From contig WJJC01000019.1 of the NCBI GenBank assembly GCA_014729945.1, forward strand, positions 1 to 20,689: a stretch of DNA of 20,689 bases, in the 5' to 3' direction. Both the position numbers and the translations under genes were made by a program. Of the stretch, positions 19,726 through 20,689 are shown in pieces. Positions within the stretch are counted from its first letter, which is position 1; every line of letters starts with the position of its first letter. Under the pieces are notes generated by a model. It made no database searches. It saw only the letters and a program-made list of their open reading frames with translations, and had not been told where the DNA came from. Source of the DNA: Candidatus Bathyarchaeota archaeon (GTDB lineage Archaea; Thermoproteota; Bathyarchaeia; TCS64).

Positions 19726-20485
19726 TTAGTTTACCGACTTTACCAACGTTGAGCTGGCGTAACCCCCGGTATTTCTTCATGTATCCACCTTCTATACGTA
19801 CACGGTCATCGACGACGCATTGTTTTATCTGCTCATTCCAGAGAACCAATACAATGTCATCTGTATTATCTTTGAGGGTAGCCTCTGTGACGGTCAAGGT
19901 CTGCCACCTTCTTTTACTCCTAACCTGTCTAGGTACAGCTTTTTCCACTATTGTTCCCTCGACTACGATGCGATTCATATCAGTGGATAGCTCTTCTATT
20001 GAGGGCAATTCTAGTTCTTCTACTTTATTCTGGTACCATATCCTGGATTCATCTCCCTTAATCTGACCAATCCGTTTGAATCCGTTTTTTTCTAGAAAAT
20101 TCTGGTTCATCTGGTTCCAATCTATGGTGCCACAGGTCCAAGCCTTCGCATTAATATTGTCCATCGCTATTTTTAATGCCGCTGATCCTATCCCGTTCCC
20201 CCAGAAATCCGGGTCAACGAATACACGTACAATCTCTTTCACATCAAAGCCGTTATCAGAAATAATCAAGCCACCCACAATGACTTCATCGTATAATATG
20301 CTGAAAGTATCAAGCTTCTCAATATAGTACAAATGATCTTTTGCTGACTTGTATCCCCGTGGACCCCAAAACTCTTTTTCATATAATTCAGATGCCTTCT
20401 CATAGGCTCTCTGACTGTTCAAGGCTAGTAAAGCTGCGTGATCCTCAATGGCGGGTGTTAGTTTGATTATAGGCGATTCATCCAT
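19712..20485 (-). CDS. GNAT acetyltransferase fused to a C-terminal OB fold (RPA-like)
   Basis: Residues 1-155 form a GNAT domain: the acetyl-CoA motif A appears as VRVFVDPDFWGNGIGSAALK (87-106), followed by TIDWNQMNQNFLEKNGFKRIG (split at 120-130 and 131-140), the motif B region. Trp95 takes the usual Gln/Arg position of the Q/RxxGxG loop. A charged linker (about 155-170) leads to an OB-fold of about 85 residues (172-257): VVEGTIVEK, LTVTEATLKDNTDDIVLVLW, then VVDDRVRIEGGYMKKYRGLRQLNVGK. This closely follows archaeal RPA-type single-strand-binding OB domains. The likely role is acetylation of protein, RNA or another substrate at nucleic acid, which is inference. ATG at 20485 is preceded by a TATA-like CCATATAAGG at about 20516-20525. 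It converges on the winged-helix genes with a 14-nt overlap. Both domains are clear; the fusion is unusual. Confidence 0.88.
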   Translation of the reverse strand: MDESPIIKLTPAIEDHAALLALNSQRAYEKASELYEKEFWGPRGYKSAKDHLYYIEKLDTFSILYDEVIVGGLIISDNGFDVKEIVRVFVDPDFWGNGIGSAALKIAMDNINAKAWTCGTIDWNQMNQNFLEKNGFKRIGQIKGDESRIWYQNKVEELELPSIEELSTDMNRIVVEGTIVEKAVPRQVRSKRRWQTLTVTEATLKDNTDDIVLVLWNEQIKQCVVDDRVRIEGGYMKKYRGLRQLNVGKVGKLITLD

Positions 20486-20515
20486 GACTATTCCATAGAG
20501 AAATACAATACTTGC

Positions 20516-20525
20516 CTTATATGGG
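20516..20525 (-). promoter_or_regulatory. TATA box of the GNAT-OB gene
   Basis: The minus strand reads CCATATAAGG here, centred about 35 nt before the ATG at 20485, consistent with a leader of around 10 nt. Confidence 0.4.
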
Positions 20526-20543
20526 TAGAGATACGGCTAAGAC

Positions 20544-20550
20544 TTATACA
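20544..20550 (+). promoter_or_regulatory. Candidate TATA box of the gene at the right edge
   Basis: TTATACA lies about 21 nt (centre) before the ATG at 20568. The spacing is slightly short but compatible with a leaderless transcript. No Shine-Dalgarno is visible. Confidence 0.3.
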
Positions 20551-20567
20551 CTAGAGTTCCAAAATAA

Positions 20568-20689
20568 ATGGTTGATATAGATTTGTCAGAGAAAAGATTG
20601 GGAGAGCTAAGAAAGAGAACTGATGCACTCATGATGCTGAAAAGGGCGCCTAGCCAGGAGACAGTCTTTCATTATCTCCTTGAGACTGG
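20568..20689 (+). CDS. Start of an unidentified gene, truncated by the window edge
   Basis: An ATG at 20568 opens a frame that runs to the end of the window without a stop (40 codons). The peptide begins MVDIDLSEKRLGELRKRTDA and continues with LMMLKRAPSQETVFHYLLET, a strongly helical, charged, soluble stretch. It diverges from the GNAT-OB gene across an 82-nt gap with promoter-like elements in both directions. Too little is present to name a family. Confidence 0.6.
   Translation, partial: MVDIDLSEKRLGELRKRTDALMMLKRAPSQETVFHYLLET

Overview
The window reads as archaeal chromosomal DNA. Support comes from the gene set: a NurA nuclease with a HerA translocase, a DOT1-like (aKMT-type) methyltransferase, an adenosine-specific kinase of the PF04008 type, a zinc-ribbon threonine synthase, and an OB-fold domain resembling archaeal RPA. 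TATA-like boxes sit about 25-30 nt before many starts, GGTGA-type Shine-Dalgarno sites occur, GTG and TTG starts are common, and AGA/AGG and ATA codons are frequent. Several genes are of bacterial type (2,3-BPG-independent phosphoglycerate mutase of about 515 aa, zinc-lid adenylate kinase, DUF1846/UPF0371, DUF2905). That mixture would suit a mesophilic Asgard- or Bathyarchaeia-like lineage, but the phylum cannot be fixed from this sequence alone. There is no rRNA, recognisable tRNA, CRISPR array, transposase or integrase, so this looks like a compact core-genome region and not an island.

Layout. 1-63: tail of a gene ending in a CPEC motif. 140-706: orphan response regulator, meeting tail to tail a small HExxH putative metalloprotein and an upstream NifU-like Fe-S scaffold on the minus strand (703-1403). 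1558-3768: thrB-thrC, the last two steps of threonine synthesis. 3811-6907: a CapA-like putative metallophosphoesterase, a 172-nt intergenic stretch rich in repeats and hairpins, and a YtcJ-like amidohydrolase. 6909-12172 (minus): CTP synthase, DUF1846 protein, phosphoglycerate mutase and a small DUF2905 membrane protein. 12250-13370: adenylate kinase facing an adenosine-specific kinase. 13455-15043: DOT1-like methyltransferase facing aspartate carbamoyltransferase. 15202-15459: small unknown protein. 15456-18473 (minus): nurA-herA-nudix operon. 18691-19725: four consecutive very small winged-helix genes. 19712-20485 (minus): a GNAT acetyltransferase fused to an OB fold. 20568-end: start of a further gene.

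Functionally, much of the window is housekeeping: threonine synthesis, pyrimidine and adenine nucleotide metabolism (PyrB, PyrG, Adk, adenosine-specific kinase), glycolysis and DNA end processing. The most unusual part is 18.5-20.5 kb. The four winged-helix genes form an A-B-A'-B' pattern, evidently a duplicated two-gene module. They diverge from nurA-herA across an intergenic region with two perfect dyads around candidate TATA boxes, and converge on the GNAT-OB fusion gene. A regulatory link between the winged-helix proteins and the nurA operon is plausible but is inference.

No gene-free stretch exceeds 300 nt. The largest gaps (8568-8771, 18513-18690, 5122-5293, 15044-15201, 1404-1557) are described individually where something was seen in them.
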